Positions 1-9,874 of a stretch of 64,000 nt of DNA are shown here, piece by piece. The translations under genes and the position numbers were made by a program. The notes under the pieces are model-generated. The model saw only the letters and a program-made list of their open reading frames with translations, searched no databases and was not told where the DNA came from. The DNA comes from Petrosia ficiformis (lineage: Eukaryota; Porifera; Demospongiae; Haplosclerida; Petrosiidae). The first letter of the stretch is position 1; each line of letters opens with the position of its first letter. The stretch lies in NCBI GenBank assembly GCA_947044365.1, contig OX345641.1, positions 5,667,847 through 5,731,846 of the forward strand, in the 5' to 3' direction.

Positions 1-69
1 AGTTGTATGTCACAATTGTTCGTTCTTTACTGTACTAATTATAACTATTTATTTCTCTTTCACTATCAG

Positions 70-168
70 TTCGGATATACACCTCTACAGAGAGCAGCAG
101 CTGACAATAAGGTTGAGGTTGTTCGTGTGTTAGTGGAAGCTGGTGCTAGTATTGATATTACTGACGAG
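70..168 (+). CDS. Gene A exon: ankyrin repeat 1 of those visible
   Basis: 99-nt phase 0-0 exon encoding exactly one 33-residue ankyrin repeat. It shows the TPLQRAA helix start, the VEVVRVLVEAGA second helix and the ID.TD turn. Acceptor is CTATCAG and donor GTAATG. In gene B the matching exon begins with Trp (WGYTPLQ) where this one has Phe. Confidence 0.9.
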
Positions 169-3100
169 GTAATGATCTGTTTTATATTAAACAAACTACA
201 AATGTGTATGATAAATTGTGTAAACTAATTATATCTTCAGATATATATTGTGAACCACATATATTTCACAGTATTCATGGTTTCAAATTACAGTGACTAT
301 CAATATTGTCATGTTCACTTGAACAACATAATTGTATGTCTTCTACAATAGACACAATTTATAGTGTATGTGTAGTGGACCTAATAATTATGAATAGTGT
401 TACAAACTGGGCATGCTCAGATTGCCTCATGTTCAGTTCTCCTCATGATATATATTTTGTGTATTTCTTTTTGGATCCATTATAATCTTAGTTTAGAACA
501 TTACAGAATGTATATACATGTTAGGTATAGTAGAGTACTAGATTACTATAATTGTATGAATTCAAGGCAATGCAATCATTTTTATAGCTAACATACTCTA
601 GCTGATATATAATGTAGTATGTTATATTTGTATCTCTCATATAATGAAACAATACTCACAGACTGAATTATTATTTGTATTGTAAGGTTGCTATAGCAAC
701 ATACTTCTGTCATGTGACTGCATAGTATACAGTGCAATAAAATAATTGGTCAGGTGACTTCTGGTGTTATCAGAAGGAAAGAATTCCGGATCCTTAGCCA
801 TAATATAAAATAGCTTGTAATGTGTCAGTGATGACTAATTCTTATAATGTACATCATGTGTACAAATGTACTATGTCATATCTAATGAATATTACTGATA
901 AGATACATTCCGATATTTCATAATACATTGATTTCTGATTTACAGCCTCTATAAATCATCACCATCATTTCAAACTAATGATTTTCCTCACCATCAATTA
1001 TTATAATAGTTGTAATCCATTAGGTTAACACTTGTTATTGCTGATCATGTGACCTGTGGCCAATCAGAGTGCAGATATTGCGTCACGTGATTGACCATTA
1101 AATCACTTATTGCACACTTTTGCGTGCAATAAATAGTTATTGCACACTTTGCTCACCTCTACTAACGAAGCTGCTTCAACAACAGTGGTAGTTCACCAGA
1201 TCGTCAATAAATCACTTAGAACACACTTGACAGTGCATCGTGTGTTTCAATGTAGCACTTGGGCGGTCAATAAAGGTCTCGTTTACATAATGCACTCGCC
1301 TTCGGCTCGTGCATTATGTAAACTCGACTTTTATTGACCCGCCCTCGTGCTACATTAAAACACGTAATCACGGTAAAGTGTGTTCTAACTATTACTTATA
1401 CATGAATACAATAAGTGAATATCTATTTGGAATATCAACCAGCATATTATACATGTGAACTTGAACAAAACATTACATTTAACTATAAGTGTATCATGAT
1501 CACAAAGTTTAGTGTGCTATTTATTAAATACTACATGTACTAATTATAAATAATTATTATCTTGTCTTTCTATATCAGTATGGACAGAGTCCTGTATACA
1601 TTGCAGCACGCCACAATAATGTTGAAGTTGCTAGTCTTCTTATAGAGGCTGGAGCTGATCCAGATCTACCTGATAAGGTAATGATTTGTTTCATATTAAA
1701 CAAACTACAAATGTATTATATAGTTTATGTACAATTGATTGAATCTTCAGATATGTGAACCACATTTATTTTCTATTATGGCTTCATAATGTATGATGTA
1801 CTACACTAGACACATGATAACATAATATTATAATGAATTCTGTGGTTGAGTATGTTACTGTATAACTGGATATTTTCATGAGGTCTAATTTTCATATTTT
1901 TCGTGATACAGAGCCATTTCATAAATATTTAACTCACGAAACGTTATTGCCATGGGTGGAGTTTGAGCAATATTGATCGAAAAACGAAATTTTGAGCCAT
2001 AAACATCAATTATTGATGAAAACACGAAAATTAGACACCATGAAAATATCCCGCTATACAGTACAGTACAAGACTAGATTACAATATAATAATCGAAGAG
2101 ATATTTAAAAATAGTTGGTTGTGCATGTTTATACTCAATCATGATATTATTTATATTATATGGTTTATATAAATATTATACTAGTTGATTGGGTAACATA
2201 TCTACACTACTATCCATTATGAAGAAACATCATCTTTGTTTGGCTAACTTGTACTCTAACTGATGTTGTACATGTATGTATCATTTTGTATTATTAACAT
2301 ATCCAGTTTAAAATACATGTACTGCATGAAAATATCTTTTACTAATTTCTATCACTTTTTGATTAATATCATGAAATCCTCATCATCATTTCATACTAAT
2401 GCTCTTCCTCAGTTTCAATTAAGTTGTTTTATTAAATAATTTATTTGTTCTCTTCTAATATTGATAATCCATGAATTAATACTCAAATAATATAATAATA
2501 CATGAATACTATAAATGTAATATCAATCAAGATTTCATGTACATGTGGAATTTGTACCTAAATGTTCAATAAGTACTGTTCTAATTATTATGACTATTTA
2601 TTTTGTCTTTTCACATCAGTATGGATGGTCTCCTCTCCATAGAGCTGTACATATGGATGATGTTCAAATGGTACGTTTGCTGATTCAGAATGGTGCAAAG
2701 ACAAATCTACCTAATAAGGTAAATTTATTAAACAAACTACAAATGTGTATGATAATTAAAATATAGTTTGTGTACAACTAATTACATGAATCTTCAGGTA
2801 TATATTGTGAACCATATTTATTTCACAGTGTGGTTTCATATATATGTATAAGTCACTATCTACATTATCATGTTCAGTTGAACAACATATCTTTTGTACA
2901 CAGACACATGATGATAGTAACATCATATACTACCTGTAGTTTAGCATTACAATATGTATGTTAGTGGAGTTAGTATAATTATAACAATCCAAACAAAGTT
3001 GAGGATTATTTTGCTATGTACTCTTTAACTGATATAAAGTATGTTGTACATGTATGTCTTATATAATATCCCATAATGTAATCAATTAATATTATGTATG

Positions 3101-6100
3101 GTTTCTATTGCAACTTGGTATTAAACAGAACATATATTGAAGCAATTAGTATGAAGTGGAAGTGTAGTAATGTTGACTGTGTTGAATATGTTCTATACTA
3201 TTAACAATGAGTTGATTGTTATTGAGTTATTGTAATGGTGTATGCATATAGCCAATTATCTATATTATTGTTTTATAGTCCCATTGGGGCACCATGCAGC
3301 CCTAGTTTCTGTATCTACATATATATAAGCTGCATTTTCATTCAAGAGATTTAGTCCAAATTTCACTAAGGCAGATAATCTGTTGAGGTTACTACTAGTC
3401 TCGCGAGCCAGCCCCTTCACAAGCGAAGGGGCTGGCTCGCGAGACTAGGTTACTACAGAAGTGCCGACGAGGATGGCTACTTTATTTGGACATGTCAGGG
3501 AATTTGACGATAATAGGAAGAATGGATACAGTATGTAGAACGACTAGACCATTTCTATGAAGCAAATGGAATTACTGAAAACGATTAGAAGAGAGCTATT
3601 CTATTGACTACAATAGGTCCCGTGACCTACAAGACACTAAAGAATGTTGTAATACCCAGAAAACCAGGAGAGATATCATACCAAGACATAGTGGCAGCTA
3701 TGAAGACACACTATCGTTCAACACCATCGGAGATTGTGCAACAATTTCGATTTAATAGCAGATTTAGACATGCCGGAGAATCAGTTGGAGGTGATGTTAT
3801 GTGATCGTCTCATATGTGGAATAAACGATCCAAATACACAACGCTGACTACTATCTCAGGTCAACTTAACTTTCCAGAAAGCCTTCGTGATAGCACAAGG
3901 ATTGGCATCAGCAGTTCAGAATTTAAAAACACTTCAAGGATCACAAGTTTTGCCTTCCAAGGAGATTCATAAGGTGGAAAAGACAGTTAGTACTCATGTA
4001 TCTTGTTTCCGCTGTGGGAAGAGTAATTGTCGGCCTAAGTCTCATGGCTAGGGATTGGTTAGCCGTTTTCCGTCTCAACTGGAAAGTAATTTATTATATT
4101 GAGAAATGTTCGATATAAAGTGTTCTGCAACAATTTACAGATGTATTTAAGGAAGGACTCAGTACCTTGAAAGGTTATGAAGCCAAGATTCACATCAATC
4201 CACATGTCGTACCTCGTTTTTGTAAGCCTAGGACAGTGCTGTATGCCTTGTTTGCTAGAGTAGAGGATGAGTTGGAGAGATCGGTGGAACTGGGAGTAAT
4301 AGAGCCAGTCCAGTTTGCAGACTGGGCTGCACTAATAGTTCCGTTCATGAAGAGCGACAAGACATCAATGAGGATTTGCAGAGATTTTAAAATAACGACA
4401 AATTGTGCCACAATATTGGATCAGTAACCCATCCCAAAAATTGAGGATCTATTTGCTAAATTCTCGGGTGGAAAAATGTTTGCGAAATTTTACCTAAGCC
4501 AGGCTTATCAGCAGGTTCGATTAGTTGTTGAGTTCACAACTTTATGAACTTTATGGGCAAAGCTTCATAAACTGAAAAGCTGAAATGTTTGGTTATTCAT
4601 TATATCATACTCCAATCCCTGACTGTTTTCTAGATTAGTAACCTACATGTATCATGTTCACTTGAATGATATAACATTTATATACTAGACATGTAATAAT
4701 ACTAACATGTATAGTATTTTATGATTGAGTATTCTTAATGTTAATATGACATCGAACCAATTGAATTGAATTTCATAAATTATGAAACTATCTAAAGAAG
4801 ATGATAATTATTAATTTGTATTCACTAGTAATAAGGAAACCCTTGTACTGTACTGTATATTATGTACTTGTAATTGTTTTCTTCATGTAAACACATTAAT
4901 GAATACATGTACATGTGTAGTAACAGTATATAGTCATAAAAGAGTCAATACTTCATATAAGAAATAGCTATATTACACATTCAAAATAGTATATTACTTA
5001 TATAAACCACAGAATACAATAATTTCATGCTTGAATAAGAACAAAAACATCCTGATATAACCCTAACAATGTCAGTACTCCTAACATAATTCTTATATCA
5101 TATAAGACTATATAAATGTAACATTATTTTAGGACTTCTTATATGAAGAAACAACTCATAAAAGTGAATACACAAACTGTAGTGATAATTATTATCATAA
5201 TTAAAAATTAAATATCTGCATATTAAATATTCTATACTATAGCGTGGTAAATATCCTCTTGACTATGCAAGGAAACAAGAAATGAGAGAAGTATTTGAGA
5301 AAGGTCAGTTCAGTTTAGTCATTTAATCATCATATACATATTGAATACACACATGTAGATGAACACAGGTATTGATACAATAGTTGGATACTCCCAAATA
5401 TCATATTAATCATATTTCTATTGCTTGTACACATAATACATAATGAAATATTTAACATTAATTTATAACATAACATAATTCTCTATAGGTGCTTATTTAC
5501 ATCACATTATGTATAGTACGTATGTATATGAATTTATTATGTATAAATCAGTGGCAGATCCAGTAGGTCCTTGGGTGCATTACACCTCCTTTTCTACTCA
5601 TGAGATTCAAAGCTACTTGATAGTGTAATATTTGATATTTTAGTGACAAAAATTTGAAAGGAATTATCCATGAAACTCATGTATATAATTACAAGTATTT
5701 AAATTGTGTAATACTAAACATATACATGTTTAGCCACACCTTCATGAATATTAAATTTTAATAAAAGTTAAATTTGTCTACTGCACATTCATACACCTTT
5801 TCAGTCACTATGGACCCATTATATAAATACAAATGGCATACCTTTGACTAATTAAATTTATCAACCTGCTTCATCTACTTCTGTTTGTGTATAATATTAT
5901 TTATATACATGTGTAATATAGGTCTGATTGAGGTATTTTGTTCAGGATAATATAGCAATATAGGGTATCCCTATTCAATGTAGTACTAATCTCATGGCAT
6001 ATTTATATTCATGGTGCATCTAGAGAGTTTTGAGATCTATAATTCTACAGAATGATTATAAACGTGCCTGAAGTTTGTAAAATGAGAGTAAACGAATCAA

Positions 6101-9100
6101 TTCATTTTCTATTCTCCGTTTTAGAGCTCAAGAACAGAGCAATCTTCTTCCGTGCAATGCAAGAAGGATGGGTTGACATCAATATCCTCAGGATAGCAAT
6201 CATGGGTCCTCCTGCTACTGGCAAAACCTCATTCCTACATCTACTATTCAACTGGCCTGCTCCTACACATCATCACAGTACACCAATCGGTAATCGTCCA
6301 ATACGTGCCATTCAAAGAGTAGCTACTCACGATGAAGGGAATGTATGGAGTACAGTTGGCATCCCAGAATTAAATCGAATGATGGCAGAAGCTGCTCAAT
6401 TACTTCGTTCCTCAGATGGGAGAAAGATCGCACTAACCTCCAGTCAACAACAGACCGATATTTCTCAGTTTACATATGAGGTTGTGGATAATCCATCATG
6501 TATTGAGGGAGAAGGAAAAGTATATAAAGATCAAGTGACTCTTCCAAATACAACACAAACAATACAAAAGCGATCATCTCTTCCTACTCATACAGATATA
6601 GATAATGAGGATGTTGTTCATTCCAAATTAATTCCAGATCCTTCACACTTCCCCAAAGAAGTTCTTCAATCATTAGCTCAAGGTAAAACGTCAAGTGCTC
6701 TCAACGAATCTACCTGGATCAATGTTTTAGATAGTGGTGGACAACCACAATTTGCTGATATATCACGAGTCTTCATTCATGGCAATGTAATCAATATCAT
6801 TGTCTTGAAATTAACACAACGTCTCGATGATAAGCCTACGTTTGCCTACTCCATTAATGGAAAAGTGTTGACTCAACCTGCTGTAATACAGATGACATAT
6901 ATACAACTCATACAATCATTTGTACGTTCCATCGTTTCCTCAAAATACACAGTGAGGAAAGGATTAGAAGACGTAAAGCCTTTGTTTGTTATTATCGGTA
7001 CCTACTATGATCATACACATGGTATCAAGGGCTTTTTAAAATCTATTGAGCCACTTGCAGAAAAGAATCGACAGTTGATTCATGCTCTGAAAGAGTATAG
7101 AGAGCATCTTGTGTTTTACAATGAACACAATGAGGAACTTATCTTCCCTGTCGACAACATGTGCTGGTGGAGTCGCAAAAAGATTTCATTGGATATTCGT
7201 CATCGTATCATTTTTCACACCACACCTATTCCTATCAAAGTTCCTATCCGATGGTACATGTTTGAGGTTAAGGTGAAAGAAGAGTCACTAAAAGTAGCAC
7301 ATGGTATAGTGACATTAGATACCTGTGAACAGATTGGTATCAAACTAGGAATGGGGAAGCAAGAGGTTTCGCAGTGTATTGAATATTTGAACTCACTTAG
7401 CTTGTTCCTCTATTTCTCTGTTCTCCCTCATGTGGTGTTTACTAACCCACAGTATCTTCTTGACACAGTTACTTCGCTTATCAGAATGTCCTTCGTTGAT
7501 TACCCGGAAGAATTACTCGCTAAAGGTTTTATCCTTCCACCCGACATGCAAAGAAAGCTTCGTCGTGAAGGAATCTTTTCAGAGGAGTTACTTCATTATC
7601 TGTCTTTAGAGTTTATACACAATCTCTTCACAAAGGATCACCTCATGGAACTCCTCCAGTATTTATTCATAATTACTCCTGTCAGAGAGACTGCTCCATT
7701 TCTTTATTTCATTCCATCCGCTCTACCCACTCGTTATCTCTCTGAAGAAGAGAAGAAAGAATTCTCACAAACCTGTGAGCCTCTGCTACTATGCTTCAAA
7801 CACAAAGTAATACCACAGGTATGTTCTATTTGTGAACACAATTGCAATTAATCATAATATTTCTATAGGAGATAATTTTAACTAATTGTGAGCACACCAA
7901 TTACTCTTTCATTTATGTCTTATAGGGTATTTTTGCTGCTTTAGTTGTTGCACTAATGAAAAGGAGTACTTCTCCAAGATTTACATTGCATGAAGCCATA
8001 CAACAGTTACGATACTCTGTTCACTTGGATTCTGATGACCTGGATGGATCAGTAGGGTTGATGGATTGTCATAACTGGCTAGAGATATATTACACAGGGT
8101 TGCCTGGATCCCGTTGCAAAATAATTCTTCAAGCAATACGTGAAGTTCTACCTTCCTGTGCCAGTGTATTACACTATGATGAGTCAGTAGCACACGTAGT
8201 TCCAACCCTTCTATGTCAAAATGAGCATAAGAAGTCCACACCTCCACATCCAGCAAAAGTGTCTTATGTTGATGGAAAACTGGTTGCCAAATGCACTGAA
8301 GAGGTGATACTTCCTCCTGTTCAACTAACAGACAAGAGATACATATCATGGTTTGTGGAAAACGATATGAATCATAGTAAGTTATTATATAATTATATTC
8401 ATGCCAGATATTTTCCTATGGTGTATATATGGTTCATGAATTATTTTTGACACCGAGTGATGAAGTAGTGTACTGTTAATTAATAAGAAAAGGTGCATTT
8501 ATAAATTAATGAACTATGGTTAGTATTTAGATTGGATTTGTGCACATGCCATTGTAGAGTAAATCATACTGGACTTATAATAGAGACTTTTATATAATAA
8601 ATTAGGATCAAAATAATCTTTTTTATTAAATTTGAGTAAAATATTGAATATAATATGTAATTTCTATAGTGAACATTGATTCATACATACTATCACATTT
8701 ATATCATAGGTTCATTACAAAACAGCATTCCAGTTTCTGATAGAAACCTTACTACACCATCTTGTGATAGTGCTACAGGTACAACACTATAACTAGTTAT
8801 ACTTTATCTTTCACTTCATATTTGTATAATAGGTTCAACAACTCCTCTGACTATATTTACAAGACATGTAAATGAAATGTTGGGTGTCATATCAGATCCT
8901 GACACAGAGAGACTACCTAATGATCTATTATCAGCTAATCTCATACCATATTCTGTCAAAGATGACCTTATTTCTACTAAACATCTCTCTCGATATCAAA
9001 AGGCCAGCAAATTACTAAATGAGATTGAGAGATCACTCAGAGACTTGAATACTCCCGAAATATTGGAGAACCTCTGTCTTGTATTGAAGAAACAAAAAAA

Positions 9101-9853
9101 CCAAGCTCTGAAAAGAATGGCTGGAGAAATGTTAAAGGAACTAGGTGAGTTGATAATTGTACTTTCTATATTCTAACAAGTCTACTGACACTGTAATTAG
9201 ATGATTTATAGAGTAACACACATAATTTATATCACATTATACAGGTTCAATACAAGATGGATTTGCATTTGTTTCCTCTAGAAATCTCACTACAGGTATT
9301 GAACTATAATTTAATTTTATTATTAGTAATACCATTATCTTTGTGGTTGTATGTCTATAGAGTTAAAACCTCCATCGAATATATTCATGAGACACATGTG
9401 TGAAATGTTAGATGTTATATCAGATCCTGACACAGAGAGACTACCTAACGATCTGTCTTCAGCTAATCTAATACCATATTCTGTCAAAGATGATCTTGTC
9501 TCTACAAAAGGTCTCTCTCGTTATCAAAAAGCCAGTACTCTACTTAATGAGATAGACAGATCACTCAGACTCACTAAAAACCCACAAATATTAGAGAACT
9601 TCAGTAAAGTTTTAATGAAACAAGAGAATCCGCATCTGTCAAGAATTGCTCAGGACATGCTAAAAGAATTGGGTATGTGAATTTAATGATATACCCTGTA
9701 ATTAGCATACATGTAATTTGTAATCTGGATGAGCTTTTTAAAACTCATTTTTGGTTATTTTGCTACATAATTCTAAACTTAATAATTATCTGATTATTTA
9801 TAAATATAATTTATAATTGTATTTCCTTTTCTCATATAGATGATAGAGACTGA
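70..9853 (+). CDS. Gene A: ankyrin-Roc-COR-CARD-like protein, 5' end missing
   Basis: Multi-exon gene with eleven coding exons visible: 70-168, 1579-1677, 2620-2718, 5243-5303, 6051-7818, 7926-8376, 8710-8778, 8833-9144, 9245-9295, 9361-9672 and 9840-9853 (TGA at 9851). All have AG before and GT after. Domain order is three full ankyrin repeats, a C-terminal half repeat, a Roc-like GTPase, a COR-like region and two CARD-like death folds. By analogy with ROCO and DAPK families this would be a cytosolic GTP-regulated scaffold that senses through ankyrins and signals through death-fold contacts; that role is inference. The gene starts upstream of the window. All junctions agree in phase except 5303 to 6051. 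It is paired with gene B, its close paralogue. Confidence 0.85.
169..1578 (+). other. Intron between ankyrin exons, copy A
   Basis: AT-rich intron. The first 370 bases match the intron after the next ankyrin exons, so exon and flanking intron were duplicated together. Bases of about 551-1466 are absent from copy B. They contain a block near 940-1010 that resembles sequence upstream of the other ankyrin exons (around 2370 and 31390), plus the hairpin repeat at 1216-1388. Confidence 0.7.
1216..1388. repeat. Long-hairpin repeat (MITE-like)
   Basis: The two halves are near inverted copies around the centre CTCGCCTTCGGCTCG near 1300. The ends read TTAGAACACAC and GTGTGTTCTAA. Arms of about 80 bases include TTTACATAATGCA paired with TGCATTATGTAAA. 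No coding capacity. Present in copy A only. I see no convincing target duplication, so the transposon class is open. Confidence 0.75.
1579..1677 (+). CDS. Gene A exon: ankyrin repeat 2
   Basis: 99-nt phase 0-0 exon. It encodes one 33-residue repeat with SPVYIAARHNNVEVASL and LLIEAGADPDLPDK-type signatures. Acceptor TATATCAG, donor GTAATG. The matching exon in gene B is at 32276. Confidence 0.9.
2620..2718 (+). CDS. Gene A exon: ankyrin repeat 3
   Basis: 99-nt phase 0-0 exon encoding one repeat (YGWSPLHRAV, VRLLIQNGAKTNLPNK). Acceptor CACATCAG, donor GTAAAT. Gene B has the matching exon at 34656, starting with Leu instead of Tyr. Confidence 0.9.
3163..3457 (+). mobile_element. Ty3/Gypsy LTR, copy A
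   Basis: Starts TGTAGTAA and ends TTACTACA, a perfect 8-base terminal inverted repeat of the TG..CA kind. It contains a TATA-like stretch near 3322-3330. The same LTR appears at 35197, 39714 and, truncated, at 42924. This copy is enlarged by a hairpin insertion near its 3' end. A gag start (ATG at 3473) lies only 15 bases after the LTR. Confidence 0.85.
3395..3448. mobile_element. 54-bp perfect hairpin inserted in the LTR
   Basis: Arms 3395-3418 and 3425-3448 are perfect 24-base reverse complements around a 6-base loop. GTTACTA occurs directly on both sides (3388-3394 and 3449-3455), extendable to GGTTACTA if the last arm G is shared. The other LTR copies have a single GGTTACTACA here, so this is a clean insertion with a 7-8 bp target duplication. 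The arms resemble the hairpin at 11414-11471. Confidence 0.85.
3473..4527 (+). pseudogene. Decayed Ty3/Gypsy gag-pol fragment, copy A
   Basis: Follows the LTR. Gag-like residues (FGHVREFDDN, later PSEIVQQFRFNSRF) occur in shifting frames. The sequence then jumps near 4030 into a protease/RT linker (SLMARDWLAVFRLNW-type reading) and the RT fingers at 4167-4430 (ELGVIEPV, WAALIVP, RICRDF). It stops inside the RT near 4527 and runs directly into intron DNA. There are multiple frameshifts and a large internal deletion; no catalytic YLDD motif is left. It sits in the intron between ankyrin exon 3 and the capping exon. Confidence 0.85.
4528..5242 (+). other. Intron remainder with a decayed ankyrin module
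   Basis: AT-rich. The stretch near 4640-4720 (TCATGTTCACTTGAA then GACATGTAATAATACTAACAT) matches what follows ankyrin exons at 300 and 2870, but no ankyrin exon precedes it. This suggests a lost exon module. The same is true at 43380 in copy B. Confidence 0.5.
5243..5303 (+). CDS. Gene A exon: terminal ankyrin half repeat
   Basis: 61-nt exon, enters in phase 0 and leaves in phase 1. It encodes RGKYPLDYARKQEMREVFEK, the YPLDYA..... first half of an ankyrin repeat as in capping repeats. Acceptor CTATAG, donor GTCAGT. Gene B has one more codon. Direct joining to the next exon at 6051 would create an in-frame TGA (see findings). Confidence 0.75.
5304..6050 (+). other. Intron before the Roc exon, copy A
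   Basis: No supported exon. Candidate short exons with acceptor and donor exist (GTGCTTAT.. after 5489, GTCTGATTGAG after 5921). Neither restores frame in both gene copies, because the first carries an 8-base indel between copies. Confidence 0.4.
6051..7818 (+). CDS. Gene A exon: Roc-like GTPase and start of COR
   Basis: One 1768-nt exon read as 589 residues from the ATG at 6052. By residue number: P-loop GPPATGKTS (52-60), then a long insert of low conservation (about 100-220), switch motif WINVLDSGGQPQF (222-234), and a TYYD sequence (317-320) at the usual place of the Roc THxD base-recognition motif. From about 370 it becomes COR-like, with WYMFEVKVKEES, helical stretches and VFTNPQYLLD. 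The spacing between P-loop and switch is much larger than in typical Roc domains. Expected activity is GTP binding and hydrolysis; the COR would drive dimerisation. It ends in phase 0 at KVIPQ with donor GTATGT. Confidence 0.85.
7926..8376 (+). CDS. Gene A exon: COR continuation
   Basis: 451-nt exon, phase 0 to 1, acceptor CTTATAG, donor GTAAGT. It begins GIFAALVVALMKR, the motif that follows the COR winged helix in related invertebrate Roc proteins (from memory, unchecked). The middle is rich in Cys and His (GSRCKIIL, SCASVLHYD, PTLLCQNEHK, PPHPAKV, VAKCTEE), so a small metal-binding or disulfide-free fold is possible. It ends LTDKRYISWFVENDMNH. Confidence 0.8.
8710..8778 (+). CDS. Gene A exon: linker 1
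   Basis: 69-nt phase 1-1 exon (SSLQNSIPVSDRNLTTPSC..). Acceptor TCATAG, donor GTACAA. It is Ser/Thr-rich and probably a flexible linker before the first CARD-like domain. The 51-nt exon at 9245 has a similar start and ending (GSIQDGFAFVSSRNLTT), so linker and CARD exons were duplicated as a pair. Confidence 0.75.
8833..9144 (+). CDS. Gene A exon: CARD-like death fold 1
   Basis: 312-nt phase 1-1 exon of 104 residues. The predicted six-helix order is IFTRHVNEMLGVIS, ERLPNDLLSANLIP, SVKDDLIST, SRYQKASKLLNEIE, ILENLCLVLKKQ, LKRMAGEMLKEL. The YQKASKLLNEI and ENLCLVLKK spacing matches CARD helices 4 and 5. Likely role is homotypic protein contact in signalling. A death domain or death-effector domain is the alternative; the fold class is more certain than the subtype. 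Confidence 0.75.
9245..9295 (+). CDS. Gene A exon: linker 2
   Basis: 51-nt phase 1-1 exon (GSIQDGFAFVSSRNLTT) with acceptor TATACAG and donor GTATTG. It precedes the second CARD-like exon as the 69-nt exon precedes the first. Confidence 0.7.
9361..9672 (+). CDS. Gene A exon: CARD-like death fold 2
   Basis: 312-nt phase 1-1 exon, the same length as CARD 1. It shares the exact string VISDPDTERLPNDL and ANLIPYSVKDDL with it and diverges in the last two helices. Acceptor CTATAG, donor GTATGT. A clear internal duplication. Confidence 0.8.
9840..9853 (+). CDS. Gene A last coding exon
   Basis: After acceptor CATATAG the frame gives DDRD and TGA at 9851-9853. The matching exon in copy B is at 48550. 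The protein ends four residues after CARD 2. Confidence 0.75.
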
Positions 9854-9868
9854 ATATGAGAAAGATTT

Positions 9869-9874
9869 AATAAA
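9869..9874 (+). terminator. Polyadenylation signal, gene A
   Basis: AATAAA 16 bases after the stop codon. A second AATAAA at 10217-10222 may be an alternative. The first is conserved at 48579 in copy B. Confidence 0.5.

Noticed and set aside
6051..7818. NACHT/NB-ARC (NLR) domain
   Set aside because: The P-loop is followed by a DSGGQ switch and a TYYD site as in Roc GTPases. No Walker B acidic run, GxP or MHD-like motif was seen.
7981..8349. Minus-strand frame of 122 residues opposite the COR exon
   Set aside because: Shadow of the coding strand; no homology, and it is truncated in the copy B counterpart.
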